DNA of 60,694 nucleotides from contig PLZG01000062.1 in NCBI GenBank assembly GCA_003152075.1, positions 1-60,694 of the forward strand. The letters run 5' to 3'. Position 1 is the first letter of the stretch; each line of letters starts with the position of its first letter. Below are positions 1-8,098 of the stretch, one piece after another. A program made the translations under genes and the position numbers. The DNA is from a candidate division FCPU426 bacterium (lineage in GTDB: Bacteria > Oederibacteriota > Muellerivitia > Muellerivitales > Muellerivitaceae). Below the pieces are notes generated by a model. That model was given only the letters and a program-made list of their open reading frames with translations. It made no database searches and was not told the origin of the DNA.

Positions 1-2
1 TT

Positions 3-293
3 CGATGCGTCCCAAAAACAGGGCGCACAAACCAGATCAGAGTTCATTTGGACTCCACGGGCCATCCCTTAGTAGGAGACAAGCTTTACGGGAGAACCGA
101 CGAAGAATTTTTAGCCTTTATTTCCCACGTCAAGGCCGGCGGGGACCCGGCATACCCTGGCCAAATGGAAGTACCCCGCCACCTATTACACGCTTGTAAA
201 CTAACTTTTGACCACCCTGTGACTAATAAGCGGATTTCATTCGAGGCCCCACTTCCCCCCGATTTCCAAAAATTTATCCAAACTCATGCTTAA
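3..293 (+). CDS. RluA/RluD-family pseudouridine synthase, C-terminal part
   Basis: Only the 3' end is present; the reading frame is open from the window edge. The first visible residues read PKTGRTNQIRVHLDSTGHP, followed by LVGDKLYG and later RHLLHA and FEAPLP. This is the conserved C-terminal signature of the RluA family (TGRTHQIRVHL...HP..GD..YG...RqaLHA), which isomerises specific uridines of 23S rRNA. The catalytic Asp motif lies upstream of the window. About 96 residues are visible, ending in TAA. The family is certain; the target uridine cannot be told from this fragment. Confidence 0.9.
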   Translation, partial: RCVPKTGRTNQIRVHLDSTGHPLVGDKLYGRTDEEFLAFISHVKAGGDPAYPGQMEVPRHLLHACKLTFDHPVTNKRISFEAPLPPDFQKFIQTHA

Positions 294-428
294 CTTATGA
301 AATTAACTCACAAATTCGATTTGGCGGAACACAACCAAGAAACTTCTAAATAAAGAATCAATGACGGTAAAAAGCATGTTATATTGCCGAAATTGCCGTT
401 TGGGTTGAATATCTCAAAGGAGAAAAGT

Positions 429-1037
429 ATGTCAAAATATTCTTTGGTTTTGCTTGGTTTGCTTTTAGGCCTTGGGGGTTGCGCTCCCGCGATTCAATTT
501 TCAGAAGTCAGCGCGAAGATTGCTGATTTTCATCCAAAATCGATAGTCGTTCTTCCCTTTACCAATTCGGTTGGAATGGAAAACGCAAACGACCTCACCA
601 ACCAAAAAATGGTCCAGGTTTTAACTGATACCAATTTCTTCTCCCGCATTGTTCCCCCAGGTGATGTCAAAGCCTTAATGTTGAGGGCTCCCGCGGCCAT
701 TGATGTCATCACCAGGTACCGCTCGACCTGGATCGCCACCGGTACGGCGGAGCCCAAAATATCAGCTTGGCTTGGGAAGGCCTTCAACGTCGATTCCATC
801 GTTTTTGGGGAAGTCACCGCTTGGAGTGAGTCCGCTAACATGAGCCATCATATCTATGACGCGGGCCTGGCGTTGAGGTGGGTGGACGCGGCTAGCGGAG
901 AACCCCTTTGGAAGGCTTCCGAGGGTCTCGAGTTTATCGCCGGCAACCCCTGCATTTTCGACTGTTCCAGCGCCAGCAAAATCATGGATATGTGTTTGAG
1001 AATCGTGATGGATAACTGGCCGGGGATGAAAAAGTAA
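429..1037 (+). CDS. lipoprotein resembling the GNA1162/CsgG-like group
   Basis: A 202-residue lipoprotein. The ATG at 429 is preferred over an upstream in-frame ATG at 384 because AAAGGAG lies 6 bases before it and the protein then begins MSKYSLVLLGLLLGLGGC, a lipoprotein signal with the lipid-modified Cys near residue 18. The mature part (SIVVLPFTNSVGMENANDL, then FFSRIVPPGDVKALML and NVDSIVFGEVTAW) resembles the DUF799/GNA1162 and CsgG-like lipoproteins, which have an alpha/beta fold like the N-terminal domain of TolB. The role is unknown; an envelope-associated protein is likely. A strong terminator follows at 1062-1090. Confidence 0.6.
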   Translation: MSKYSLVLLGLLLGLGGCAPAIQFSEVSAKIADFHPKSIVVLPFTNSVGMENANDLTNQKMVQVLTDTNFFSRIVPPGDVKALMLRAPAAIDVITRYRSTWIATGTAEPKISAWLGKAFNVDSIVFGEVTAWSESANMSHHIYDAGLALRWVDAASGEPLWKASEGLEFIAGNPCIFDCSSASKIMDMCLRIVMDNWPGMKK

Positions 1038-1061
1038 AATTTTAAATTCTTAACTTAATAC

Positions 1062-1090
1062 AAAAAGCCCCGACATGTTCGGGGCTTTTT
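1062..1090 (+). terminator. intrinsic terminator after the 429-1037 lipoprotein
   Basis: A perfect 12-bp inverted repeat (AAAAAGCCCCGA / TCGGGGCTTTTT) with a 5-base loop ends in a T run. It lies only 20 bases before the GTG start of the next gene, so that gene is read by read-through or from a start site inside this short gap. Confidence 0.85.
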
Positions 1091-1110
1091 GTATTTCAGG
1101 AGAAGTTTTT

Positions 1111-1563
1111 GTGAAAGAACTTACGGCCACCCCCATGTTTGGAGCTCGTTCCACGCCCCGAAGTTTTTTACTTTCGCTCGTTCTTTTATGCTTTTTAACC
1201 GCCTGCGCGCGAGGGAAGGGGGAGGTCACCGCCAGGAACAAAACCGGACAAACCATCGTGGAAGGCCATTTGAGGATTGGCTCGAAAGTTTTCGACCTGT
1301 CCGGACTGGGTGCCGGGGAATCCCGCGCCTTTCCCTTCCAAAGCGCCGAATGCTCTCCTTGCGAGTATCAATTGAGTCTCACGCTCGCGAATCATTACCA
1401 GGCCATTCAATCAATCGGTTCTATCCGCGGCGGGATGGATTACCATGATTCCTTGCTGATTGAAAAAGACGTGCTTTCCTTGGAATCTTCCCAAAACCCT
1501 AACGGGAACAACAACCTCACCTATAAAGGGTCACAAAGCAAAAAATTGAAGTTTTTTAGGTAA
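1111..1563 (+). CDS. small lipoprotein of unknown function
   Basis: 150 residues from a GTG at 1111, chosen because CAGGAGAAG sits just upstream and the product begins VKELTATPMFGARSTPRSF, then a hydrophobic stretch ending in FLTAC, a lipobox. An upstream in-frame ATG at 1075 lies inside the terminator stem and is unlikely. The mature domain (TARNKTGQTIVEGHLRIGSK...GLGAGESRAFPF) looks like a small beta-sandwich, but no family was recognised. Its start sits 20 bases behind the terminator of the preceding lipoprotein. Confidence 0.6.
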   Translation: MKELTATPMFGARSTPRSFLLSLVLLCFLTACARGKGEVTARNKTGQTIVEGHLRIGSKVFDLSGLGAGESRAFPFQSAECSPCEYQLSLTLANHYQAIQSIGSIRGGMDYHDSLLIEKDVLSLESSQNPNGNNNLTYKGSQSKKLKFFR

Positions 1564-1587
1564 TCCTCAACAGCTTTGGACCGAACC

Positions 1588-1625
1588 CCACCCGGGTGGA
1601 GCCAAGGGCAAGACCGGGGCTCCAC
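1588..1625. terminator. inverted repeats between convergent genes
   Basis: The gap 1564-1709 lies between two converging genes. It holds the perfect palindrome CCACCCGGGTGG (1588-1599) and an overlapping pair GTGGAGCC (1596-1603) / GGCTCCAC (1618-1625). Such structures often stop transcription from both sides, but there is no clear T run, so the role is inferred. Confidence 0.35.
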
Positions 1626-1709
1626 GAAGTCCAAGCTTCGCTTGCCGGGCATTAAAGGCCCAGTCCGCTTTCATCCAGGGTCAAAACCGGGGATTTCAAT
1701 TCGACGACT

Positions 1710-2651
1710 TTAAAAATAAGCCGCGAACCCAAACTGCGCCGGATAGTAAACCAATGTTCCCCCACTGGATTGGGTTTGGTTATACCCTTGAGAGGTAATG
1801 TTCGTGTTGACGCCTGTCAAGAAAACGATAGAAGCCTTTGCCTGAAGGAAAAGCCGAAAATATTGGCCTATGGAAAAAAGAACGCCCCCGCCCGCGACCA
1901 TCATGGGATCGGTCACGAAAGAAAAAGTGTAGTTTGAGCCCGGGTTGGAAAAACCATTCGAATTATAAATCGCGTTGAGACCGCGCCCCGCGAGGATGTA
2001 AGGCCTGGCAACGGCGCCTCCAAAGGTTACTCGAAGTTGTAGCAACCCTTCCCCGCAATAGGTGAGGGTGGGGGAGTTAAGGCCGAAAAGATAAACATTC
2101 CCCGCAAATCCCAGGGCAAACATTCCGCCATTCATGAAATAGACGGTTTCATCCATCCCCAAACCCGTCCCGCCCAAACCGAAAGCCGGCCCCAAGCTTA
2201 AGTCATATTCTGGACCGCGATAATCAAAACTACCACCCCTTTTCCAAATATGCTCGGCAACCGGGGTGGTAGTGGCAACTAGGGCCGTGGCCGTTTGAGC
2301 GGCCGGTTGAGTAGCCGCGATCTGTTTTTTTAGTTTTTCAACAAACGCGGCCAAACTCTGGTTGCTGGGATAAACCGCGAGGGAATTATTGTAAGACTCA
2401 AGCGCCTGGGCTTTATTCCCCAATGCGTACTCACAATTGCCTAAACCTTGGAAAGCCGCGGCGTTTAGGGAGTTGTTTTGAATAATCGCCTGGTAAAGTC
2501 CCTTCGCCTTCAAATAATCTTTTGCGGCGTAAGCTTGGTTGGCCGCTGTCATGTCCTTGTCCGAAATCGTTTGAGAAAATACACCCTGAGTCAAAGATAC
2601 GAAAACCGGCAGGAACAGCAAAACCAGAAACCTCAAATTGATTTTTCGCAT
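1710..2651 (-). CDS. TPR protein with C-terminal barrel-like domain
   Basis: 313 residues from the ATG at 2651; AAGGGG is correctly spaced for it and touches the alternative ATG at 2657. A signal peptide (MRKINLRFLVLLFLPVFV...GVFSQ) is followed by about two TPR units at residues 25-110 (AANQAYAAKDYLKAKGLYQA, then ALGNKAQALESYNNSLAVYP), an Ala/Thr-rich linker, and about 170 residues rich in Gly and aromatics with alternating hydrophobics, ending QFGFAAYF. The final aromatic suggests a small outer-membrane beta-barrel. It may help assemble or monitor envelope proteins of the neighbouring locus; no specific function is recognised. Confidence 0.6.
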   Translation of the reverse strand: MRKINLRFLVLLFLPVFVSLTQGVFSQTISDKDMTAANQAYAAKDYLKAKGLYQAIIQNNSLNAAAFQGLGNCEYALGNKAQALESYNNSLAVYPSNQSLAAFVEKLKKQIAATQPAAQTATALVATTTPVAEHIWKRGGSFDYRGPEYDLSLGPAFGLGGTGLGMDETVYFMNGGMFALGFAGNVYLFGLNSPTLTYCGEGLLQLRVTFGGAVARPYILAGRGLNAIYNSNGFSNPGSNYTFSFVTDPMMVAGGGVLFSIGQYFRLFLQAKASIVFLTGVNTNITSQGYNQTQSSGGTLVYYPAQFGFAAYF

Positions 2652-2782
2652 ATACATCCCCTTGCTTCTATGTCGCGGCTCTAAAACTCAAGCGATTCTA
2701 CTCTTTCCTGCTTTTTCCCACATACAAATTCTTCCATATAACCGCAACCAGGCGGCCCGATGGGTCCAAGTCATGGGCACCA

Positions 2783-3502
2783 TCAGCCTTTAAAATCCTT
2801 TGCTTTCCAAAGGGCGATGCCGCCTAAGATTCCGGCTCGGTCGGAAACAATCCTGGCGTTTTTTTCCAACTTGAAGTTAATCAACCTCGCGTTACCGCCA
2901 CCGATATGGAGTTGGTCGTAATTCAGGAGCGTGTTAAGCCATTCCAATGCCTGTCGAACCTTTTTATTCCACTTTTCCTTCCCTATCTTCTTTAAAACCC
3001 GATCCCCGATATATTCGTTGTAGGTTTTCGCGCCCAAAACTGGGTGTTGGGCCAATTCAAGCCTTGGCATTAGCTCCCCATTTCGGAACACCGCGGTGCC
3101 TACCCCATATCCCAGAGTTACCACCAATTCCAAACCTTTTCCCTTTATCACGGCGAAACCCTGCATATCCGCGTCATTTAAAAGCCTTACCGGTTTTCCC
3201 CATTTCTTTTGAAGTTCCTTCGCCAAAGGATAATCCCGCCAAATTTTGTTTCCAAAGTGGGGAGCCGTGATGACCCTGCCATCTCGAACCACTCCCGGAA
3301 AGCCTATCGACACCCTGTCAAAACCAGGGAAAGGCTTCACTAAATGGGTAAGCGCATCCACCATGACTTTCGGAGGACAGGGGTAAGGGGTCTCAATTCT
3401 AACTGGTTCCGCCGCCATCTTGCCAACCGCGTTTAAAACTGAGGCCTTTAGCCCCGTTCCGCCGATATCTATCGATAATGTAAAAGGCCTCTTTTTAGCC
3501 AC
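2783..3502 (-). CDS. ppgK: polyphosphate glucokinase-like ROK/ASKHA kinase
   Basis: 239 residues from a GTG at 3502 with GAAGGA six bases upstream; it starts 16 bases after the stop of the STAND gene, so the two are probably cotranscribed. The N-terminal phosphate-binding motif SIDIGGTGLKASVL, the LLNDADMQGFAV segment with a putative catalytic Asp, VVTLGYGVGTAVFRNGEL and the C-terminal LHIGGGNARLI match the polyphosphate glucokinase branch (EC 2.7.1.63), which phosphorylates glucose from polyphosphate or ATP. The family's usual ELGHHP motif reads ELAQHP here, a departure worth noting. In this context it would trap glucose released from plant-wall glucan. Another ROK sugar kinase activity is possible. 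Confidence 0.8.
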   Translation of the reverse strand: MAKKRPFTLSIDIGGTGLKASVLNAVGKMAAEPVRIETPYPCPPKVMVDALTHLVKPFPGFDRVSIGFPGVVRDGRVITAPHFGNKIWRDYPLAKELQKKWGKPVRLLNDADMQGFAVIKGKGLELVVTLGYGVGTAVFRNGELMPRLELAQHPVLGAKTYNEYIGDRVLKKIGKEKWNKKVRQALEWLNTLLNYDQLHIGGGNARLINFKLEKNARIVSDRAGILGGIALWKAKDFKG

Positions 3503-3518
3503 ATTGGTTCCTTCACGC

Positions 3519-6230
3519 TTATTTTTGGAAATATTCCACCACTTGCGCAAGTTGGAGTTCCCCGGCCTTGGATTCCAATTCAGCGGCCCGGGTGGGATCG
3601 ATTGTTTTTTTCAGGCCTTCTAAAAAAACTATTAATTTTTCCCGGATTTCCCACTCGGTCGCGCTATGCCGCGAAAGGAAGAAGGCGCTGAAAAAAGCCT
3701 GTTCTTTCTTTCCCTCTTCGGCTTCCAACCGGCATAAATAGTAAAGAGTCCTCATAACAACCGGAAGCGCGAAAATTTCGAAAGCCATTTTTAACGCCGC
3801 CCTCAAATTCTTCGGGGCGTTGACCCAATCCTTCTGTTCCAGGTAAACCTCACCCAAATTGCAATAAGCCACCCCCACTTCCCTCAAGTTTCCAGTTTTT
3901 TTAAACAGGGTAAGGCTTTCCTCAAAAAAGTCCAAAGCTGCTTTCCAATCCTGCCGGCTGATCGCGACTTGCCCCAAGCCATCCAAAGCGTAAGCCGTAC
4001 CCCAAGGGTTGGCGATTCCCTTGAAAATATCCCTGCTTTGGCTAAGGTAATTTTGAGCTTCCCCCAAGTGTCCCAGCAGGCATTCCAATTGTCCGATATT
4101 CGCCAGGGACCAGGCCAGGCCCCATTGATGATTGACCTTTTGGTAAATATCCAGCCCTTCCTTGTAGCTTTCCAATCCCCAAAGGCAGTTCCCCAGGGCC
4201 CTCAAGACATGACCCTGACTGTTGGCGGCCCAGGCGATTCCTTCCCGGTCCCCCATTTCCTTGAAGGACTTCAAGGCAGTTTCATAAAGTTTCCTGGCAA
4301 ACTCGTAGTTTCCAAGGGCCCAATGGATATTGCCAAGTTTTCCCTGGGTCCAGGCCACCCCGCTGCGGTGCCCGATTTCTTTATGGACCTTCAGGCTTTG
4401 AACGCAAAGTTCCTCTGCCTCCTCATATCGGCTTTGGTCAAAGGACAAGTTGACGATTTCCGTCAGGACCACCGAAAGGGAATGGGCGTCCCCCAACTCG
4501 GTGAACAGGTTTTGGCTTCGGTGAAGCTGTTGCCGCGCTTCCGTCAAGTGCCCCAGCCGCCAGTTCACGTAACCCAGGTTTTTCAAGGATAAGGCCAGAC
4601 TGGGCAGGTCCCCGTCCTTCTCACAGGAATTAACGCTTTGTTCCAATAACCTTTTCGCTTCTTGGAAACCCCCGCTGATCAGGGATAAGGCAAAGCAAAG
4701 GTGGTTCACCGCGAAGGCCACTTGTTTTCCGGAGCCAACTTTCTCAAGGATACCGAGACTCGAACGAAGCAACTCCGTGGCTTTCTCGCTCTGACCCATG
4801 GGATAGAAAAACCTTCCCTGACGGGCTATCAAATCCCCTTGGAGCGCCCATAAAGTTTTCGAGGCCCCAGGACCTTCCCTTTTAAGCATCTCTTCAAGGG
4901 TTTTGGCCCCCAGGCCGAAAATTTTCTCCCCTTCCTGGTATAAACCACGGATGTCGTAATAACAAAAGAGGGCTTCCAGAAACATTTCCATCTCCGCCTG
5001 CATCCTCTTTTCCACGGCCCAACCCCAGGCGGCCCGGATATCCTCGATTTCCCCACCCACAGCCTCAACGGCTTCCTTTTGGCGGGAACCGAAAAACCAA
5101 GCCCCCCTTTCCCTCATAAAACCGGCGTAATAAAGACAGTGTTTTTGGTGGACCTCTTCCTTGAGGGCTGGCGCCTCCTCCAGCTTTTCAACAATAAATT
5201 GTTTCAGGAGGGAATGGATCTCAAAGCGGCCGAAAGGGTTTTTCCGGAGGATGGACTTGTCCGCCAGGAGGGCCAGGTTCGTGGCCGGGGCACCCGTGAC
5301 AAACTCCGCCGCGCCCCCTTGAAAGGGGCCCTCGAAGACCGATAACTTCCGGAGCACTTCCTTTTGGTTGGCACTCAACATGTTCCAGGAATGTTCGAAA
5401 GCTGCCCTCAAGCTTCGGTGGCGCTCGGGAAGGTCGCCGTAGGTACTCACCAGGAAATCCCGGTTGCGGCGGATCTCACCCAATATTTCCTTAAGGGGCA
5501 GGGCCCTGACCCAGGCGGCCGCCAATTCCAGCCCCAATGGCATTCCATCCAGAAACTGGCAAAGGTGGATCAAATAGGGCTTGTCCTCCTCAGTCAATTG
5601 GAAATCCGGCTGGGCTTCCCGCGCCTTATGAAGAAACAACTGAATGGATCCGTATTTTTCGATTCCAACCTCATCCTCGTCCGTGGGGACCTTCAATCCC
5701 TGCACCTCAAAAATCTTCTCCGCCCGGAGACCTAAGCTCTCCCGGGAAGTGATGATAAATTTTACCTTGGGCGCTTCCTCGCGAATTTTCAGAAGCCAAT
5801 CCGCTTCTTCAAGCAGATGCTCAAAGTTGTCCAGAACTAGCAAGGTTTCCTTTTCCCGCAGGTAATTCAAAACCTGCTTTTTCATGTCCTCCTGCCCGAA
5901 GGAGGTTATTTTGAGCGCGTTTGCGATGGCCGAGCCCAGGAATTCGGAGGATTGGACCGAGACAAGGGGAACAAAGCAAACCCCGTCGGTGAACCGCGCG
6001 GCGCTTTGGGCAGCCACTTCCTGGGCCAAGCGAGTCTTTCCCACGCCCCCGGGTCCGACCAGGGTCAATAGGCGGCAAGAGGGGTCGGAAAGAAGACGGA
6101 TGATCCCTTGAAGTTCTTCCTGGCGTCCCAATAGCGGGCTGGAGTTTGGTTGATAAGTGTCCGGGGCCACAGGGAGTGGACCAGGAGATAGAACCTCATC
6201 CAATTTCAGTTTTTCTAACTCGGGAGACAT
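3519..6230 (-). CDS. STAND-type NB-ARC ATPase with TPR array
   Basis: 903 residues. An AfsR-like NB-ARC domain has Walker A GPGGVGKT at residues 59-66, Walker B LLVLDNFEHL near 130-140 and the GMPLG helical-domain motif at 230-234. From about residue 440 to 800 there are repeated TPR units of the MalT/AfsR type (for example GDREGIAWAANSQGHVLRALGNCLWGLESYKEG). Such proteins are ligand- or partner-gated switches; the AfsR and MalT relatives are transcription activators. This one starts almost at the NB-ARC domain and has no N-terminal BTAD/winged helix or C-terminal LuxR helix-turn-helix, so direct DNA binding is not evident. Being next to ppgK and the glycosidases suggests a regulatory role for the locus, which is inference. 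Confidence 0.8.
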   Translation of the reverse strand: MSPELEKLKLDEVLSPGPLPVAPDTYQPNSSPLLGRQEELQGIIRLLSDPSCRLLTLVGPGGVGKTRLAQEVAAQSAARFTDGVCFVPLVSVQSSEFLGSAIANALKITSFGQEDMKKQVLNYLREKETLLVLDNFEHLLEEADWLLKIREEAPKVKFIITSRESLGLRAEKIFEVQGLKVPTDEDEVGIEKYGSIQLFLHKAREAQPDFQLTEEDKPYLIHLCQFLDGMPLGLELAAAWVRALPLKEILGEIRRNRDFLVSTYGDLPERHRSLRAAFEHSWNMLSANQKEVLRKLSVFEGPFQGGAAEFVTGAPATNLALLADKSILRKNPFGRFEIHSLLKQFIVEKLEEAPALKEEVHQKHCLYYAGFMRERGAWFFGSRQKEAVEAVGGEIEDIRAAWGWAVEKRMQAEMEMFLEALFCYYDIRGLYQEGEKIFGLGAKTLEEMLKREGPGASKTLWALQGDLIARQGRFFYPMGQSEKATELLRSSLGILEKVGSGKQVAFAVNHLCFALSLISGGFQEAKRLLEQSVNSCEKDGDLPSLALSLKNLGYVNWRLGHLTEARQQLHRSQNLFTELGDAHSLSVVLTEIVNLSFDQSRYEEAEELCVQSLKVHKEIGHRSGVAWTQGKLGNIHWALGNYEFARKLYETALKSFKEMGDREGIAWAANSQGHVLRALGNCLWGLESYKEGLDIYQKVNHQWGLAWSLANIGQLECLLGHLGEAQNYLSQSRDIFKGIANPWGTAYALDGLGQVAISRQDWKAALDFFEESLTLFKKTGNLREVGVAYCNLGEVYLEQKDWVNAPKNLRAALKMAFEIFALPVVMRTLYYLCRLEAEEGKKEQAFFSAFFLSRHSATEWEIREKLIVFLEGLKKTIDPTRAAELESKAGELQLAQVVEYFQK

Positions 6231-6543
6231 GGGAATCTTTCTTTTCGAAATTAACCCTCGCCCCTTGAGGGAGGGGCCAAAAGCTGGGAACGACAGGCTA
6301 ATTATAAACCTTGGTCCAACTACCCTTAAGAGAATACGGCAATAAAGAATCAGAAAAATGCCCGCTTTTCATTTGAGCAGCATGGTGAAATTGAGGATCG
6401 AACCCGAGTCGAGACTAAGGCCCACCCAATGGGGCCAATTTCTCCTTGGGAATTCCGGCGGAAATTATCCCGGGGCATTTGATTCCAAAGGACTTATTTT
6501 TATTTTAGAATTAAAAAGCGACGCCCGATGTTTGCAGCTGATT
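6231..6543. other. 313-bp gap without a recognisable feature
   Basis: This lies upstream of the STAND gene and downstream of the GH26-like gene, both on the minus strand. No convincing open frame, RNA gene or dispersed repeat was seen. It could contain the promoter of the STAND-ppgK pair, but no clear -35/-10 pair was identified. Confidence 0.4.
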
Positions 6544-7968
6544 TTAGCTTTTCCAGCGGTAGAGAAGCCTTACCCTAGGGGCCTTGATTAACTTTGCGCT
6601 TTCTTGGGAAGCCGCGTTTGAATTCATCCCATCAGCGGGAGGCGCGAAAACCACTACCGGGAACGGTTTGGAAACACCCCATTCGACCGCCGCCATGGTA
6701 ACGTCCACCCACTCCACGCCCGGCCTCTTGTAACACCATTTTTTTCCCGCCTTGATCACCAGATTGGACCCCTTCTCGAAGAGTACTTCTAAAAATACCG
6801 GGCGGCTTTTCAGCGGAATCTTCCAGCCCAACCCGTCTGAGTCATCCGAAGAACGCCACTCCATCCCGAACCCCTTTGTTTGCGTCCAGGTTTCTTTCGG
6901 CTGAAAATAGGGTTCTTGAATCAATTCTTTATAAACGGATAAGAAGGGTGTGGAAAGACCATTTCCCGGATGGTTAGGATCTTCCCTTTCCAATCCGAGC
7001 CTTCCCCTGTCCCGAAACTGGTAAAGGGTGATTCCCTTGAGAAATTCAGGCTTTTGTTTGAGAACCCTGCGGTAAAAGGCCTCGGTGAGTTTCGATTGGA
7101 AGATTTCCCCACCGACATTTCCATCCGTGTTGAATTCCCCAATTTCCAAGCCCTTGTCCTCGCCGGTTAATTGGACAAATCGGCGGTGAATTCCGGTGAT
7201 CTGGCGCCACACTTCATCGACACCCACGATCTTGTGGGTTTTTTCCAAGTCCTCCGGCTCGCAAGGCTTAATGGGCCAACCGTAATGAAGGGTGACATAT
7301 TGATCCGCGGACCAAACATCAGCGGCTTCCAGGATGGGAGCAAGGTCTTTTTCGTGCCTCAAATGGCCTGTCTTGTGGTCATCCAGATGACCCCAGCAAC
7401 CAATCAATTGGACGTGGGGAGCTTCTTTTTTCAGGATGCCCGCGAACCGAACGAAGAAATTCGCGACTTGCTTGTAGGAATATCGCTTGCTGTACACAAA
7501 CCAAAAACCATCGCACTCGTGGTTCAAGCGGACTCTTAAACGCCCATAGGGCTTGAGCTGGCGGGCGATCACCCGGATATGGTCATCCGAAACAGCACAA
7601 TCCATGGTCAGTGTCAGCGTGACCTCTTGCCCATGCCGGCGAATATCCCGCATTTGTTGAAAAGCGTCACTTTCCGTATCCCCTTTGGGCCCTCCCAGAA
7701 AGGGAAAATAATCATCATAAGGGTAATCCCAAGCGCCTTTCTTTCCACCTTTGGCATGCGCGATCGAAGCCCTCTTGGGCCAACCCTTGGTCAGGGGGTA
7801 ATAGCAATACATGAGGCTGATGGCTCGGTGGGGACGGCCCAGGTTGGTGAGGATATAGTCCTGGTTGACGTATTCGCCCCGCTCGCTCCCGTCACCCAGG
7901 TCGAGTGAGCAGGCCGCGGGACTTAATGTTACCTGGTAAGGCGATGAAAGAGTTTTTAAACGGGCCAT
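6544..7968 (-). CDS. GH26-like (clan GH-A type) glycosidase, no signal peptide
   Basis: 474 residues, ATG at 7968 preceded by GAGGA. Residues 30-370 read as a (beta/alpha)8 barrel: the segment RLRVRLNHECDGFWFVY resembles the acid/base region of GH26 (R..HE.NG.WF), and GLEIGEFNTDGN resembles the strand carrying the second catalytic Glu. A C-terminal beta-rich domain follows (residues 375-474). There is no signal peptide, so it would act in the cytoplasm. Substrate is unknown; beta-mannan-type activity is only suggested by the motif. It lies between the xylose-binding protein and the STAND regulator, in keeping with an accessory glycosidase. It may be a diverged or unclassified family. Confidence 0.55.
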   Translation of the reverse strand: MARLKTLSSPYQVTLSPAACSLDLGDGSERGEYVNQDYILTNLGRPHRAISLMYCYYPLTKGWPKRASIAHAKGGKKGAWDYPYDDYFPFLGGPKGDTESDAFQQMRDIRRHGQEVTLTLTMDCAVSDDHIRVIARQLKPYGRLRVRLNHECDGFWFVYSKRYSYKQVANFFVRFAGILKKEAPHVQLIGCWGHLDDHKTGHLRHEKDLAPILEAADVWSADQYVTLHYGWPIKPCEPEDLEKTHKIVGVDEVWRQITGIHRRFVQLTGEDKGLEIGEFNTDGNVGGEIFQSKLTEAFYRRVLKQKPEFLKGITLYQFRDRGRLGLEREDPNHPGNGLSTPFLSVYKELIQEPYFQPKETWTQTKGFGMEWRSSDDSDGLGWKIPLKSRPVFLEVLFEKGSNLVIKAGKKWCYKRPGVEWVDVTMAAVEWGVSKPFPVVVFAPPADGMNSNAASQESAKLIKAPRVRLLYRWKS

Positions 7969-8037
7969 TGTTCCTCAATAACAAGAATTCACAAAACCAA
8001 TTTTGAATTTAAAATTTTAGTTTTAAATTGCCGTAAA

Positions 8038-8060
8038 GTTTTCAATCAAAGATTGAAAAC
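8038..8060 (-). terminator. perfect hairpin downstream of the xylose-binding protein gene
   Basis: A 10-bp perfect stem (GTTTTCAATC / GATTGAAAAC) with a 3-base loop, inside the AT-rich gap 7969-8098. On the minus strand it follows the xylF-like gene and is trailed by a short, interrupted T run, so it may be a weak terminator. The same gap carries the short direct repeat ATTCATAATTCATAATT. Confidence 0.4.
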
Positions 8061-8098
8061 TTCCTCAATTTAACATTCAAAATTCATAATTCATAATT

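Noticed and set aside
6375-6425. Sequence resembling a tRNA T-arm on the minus strand (GGGTTCGATCC)
   Set aside because: The flanking bases do not form a 5-bp T stem, and no acceptor, D or anticodon arms could be placed.
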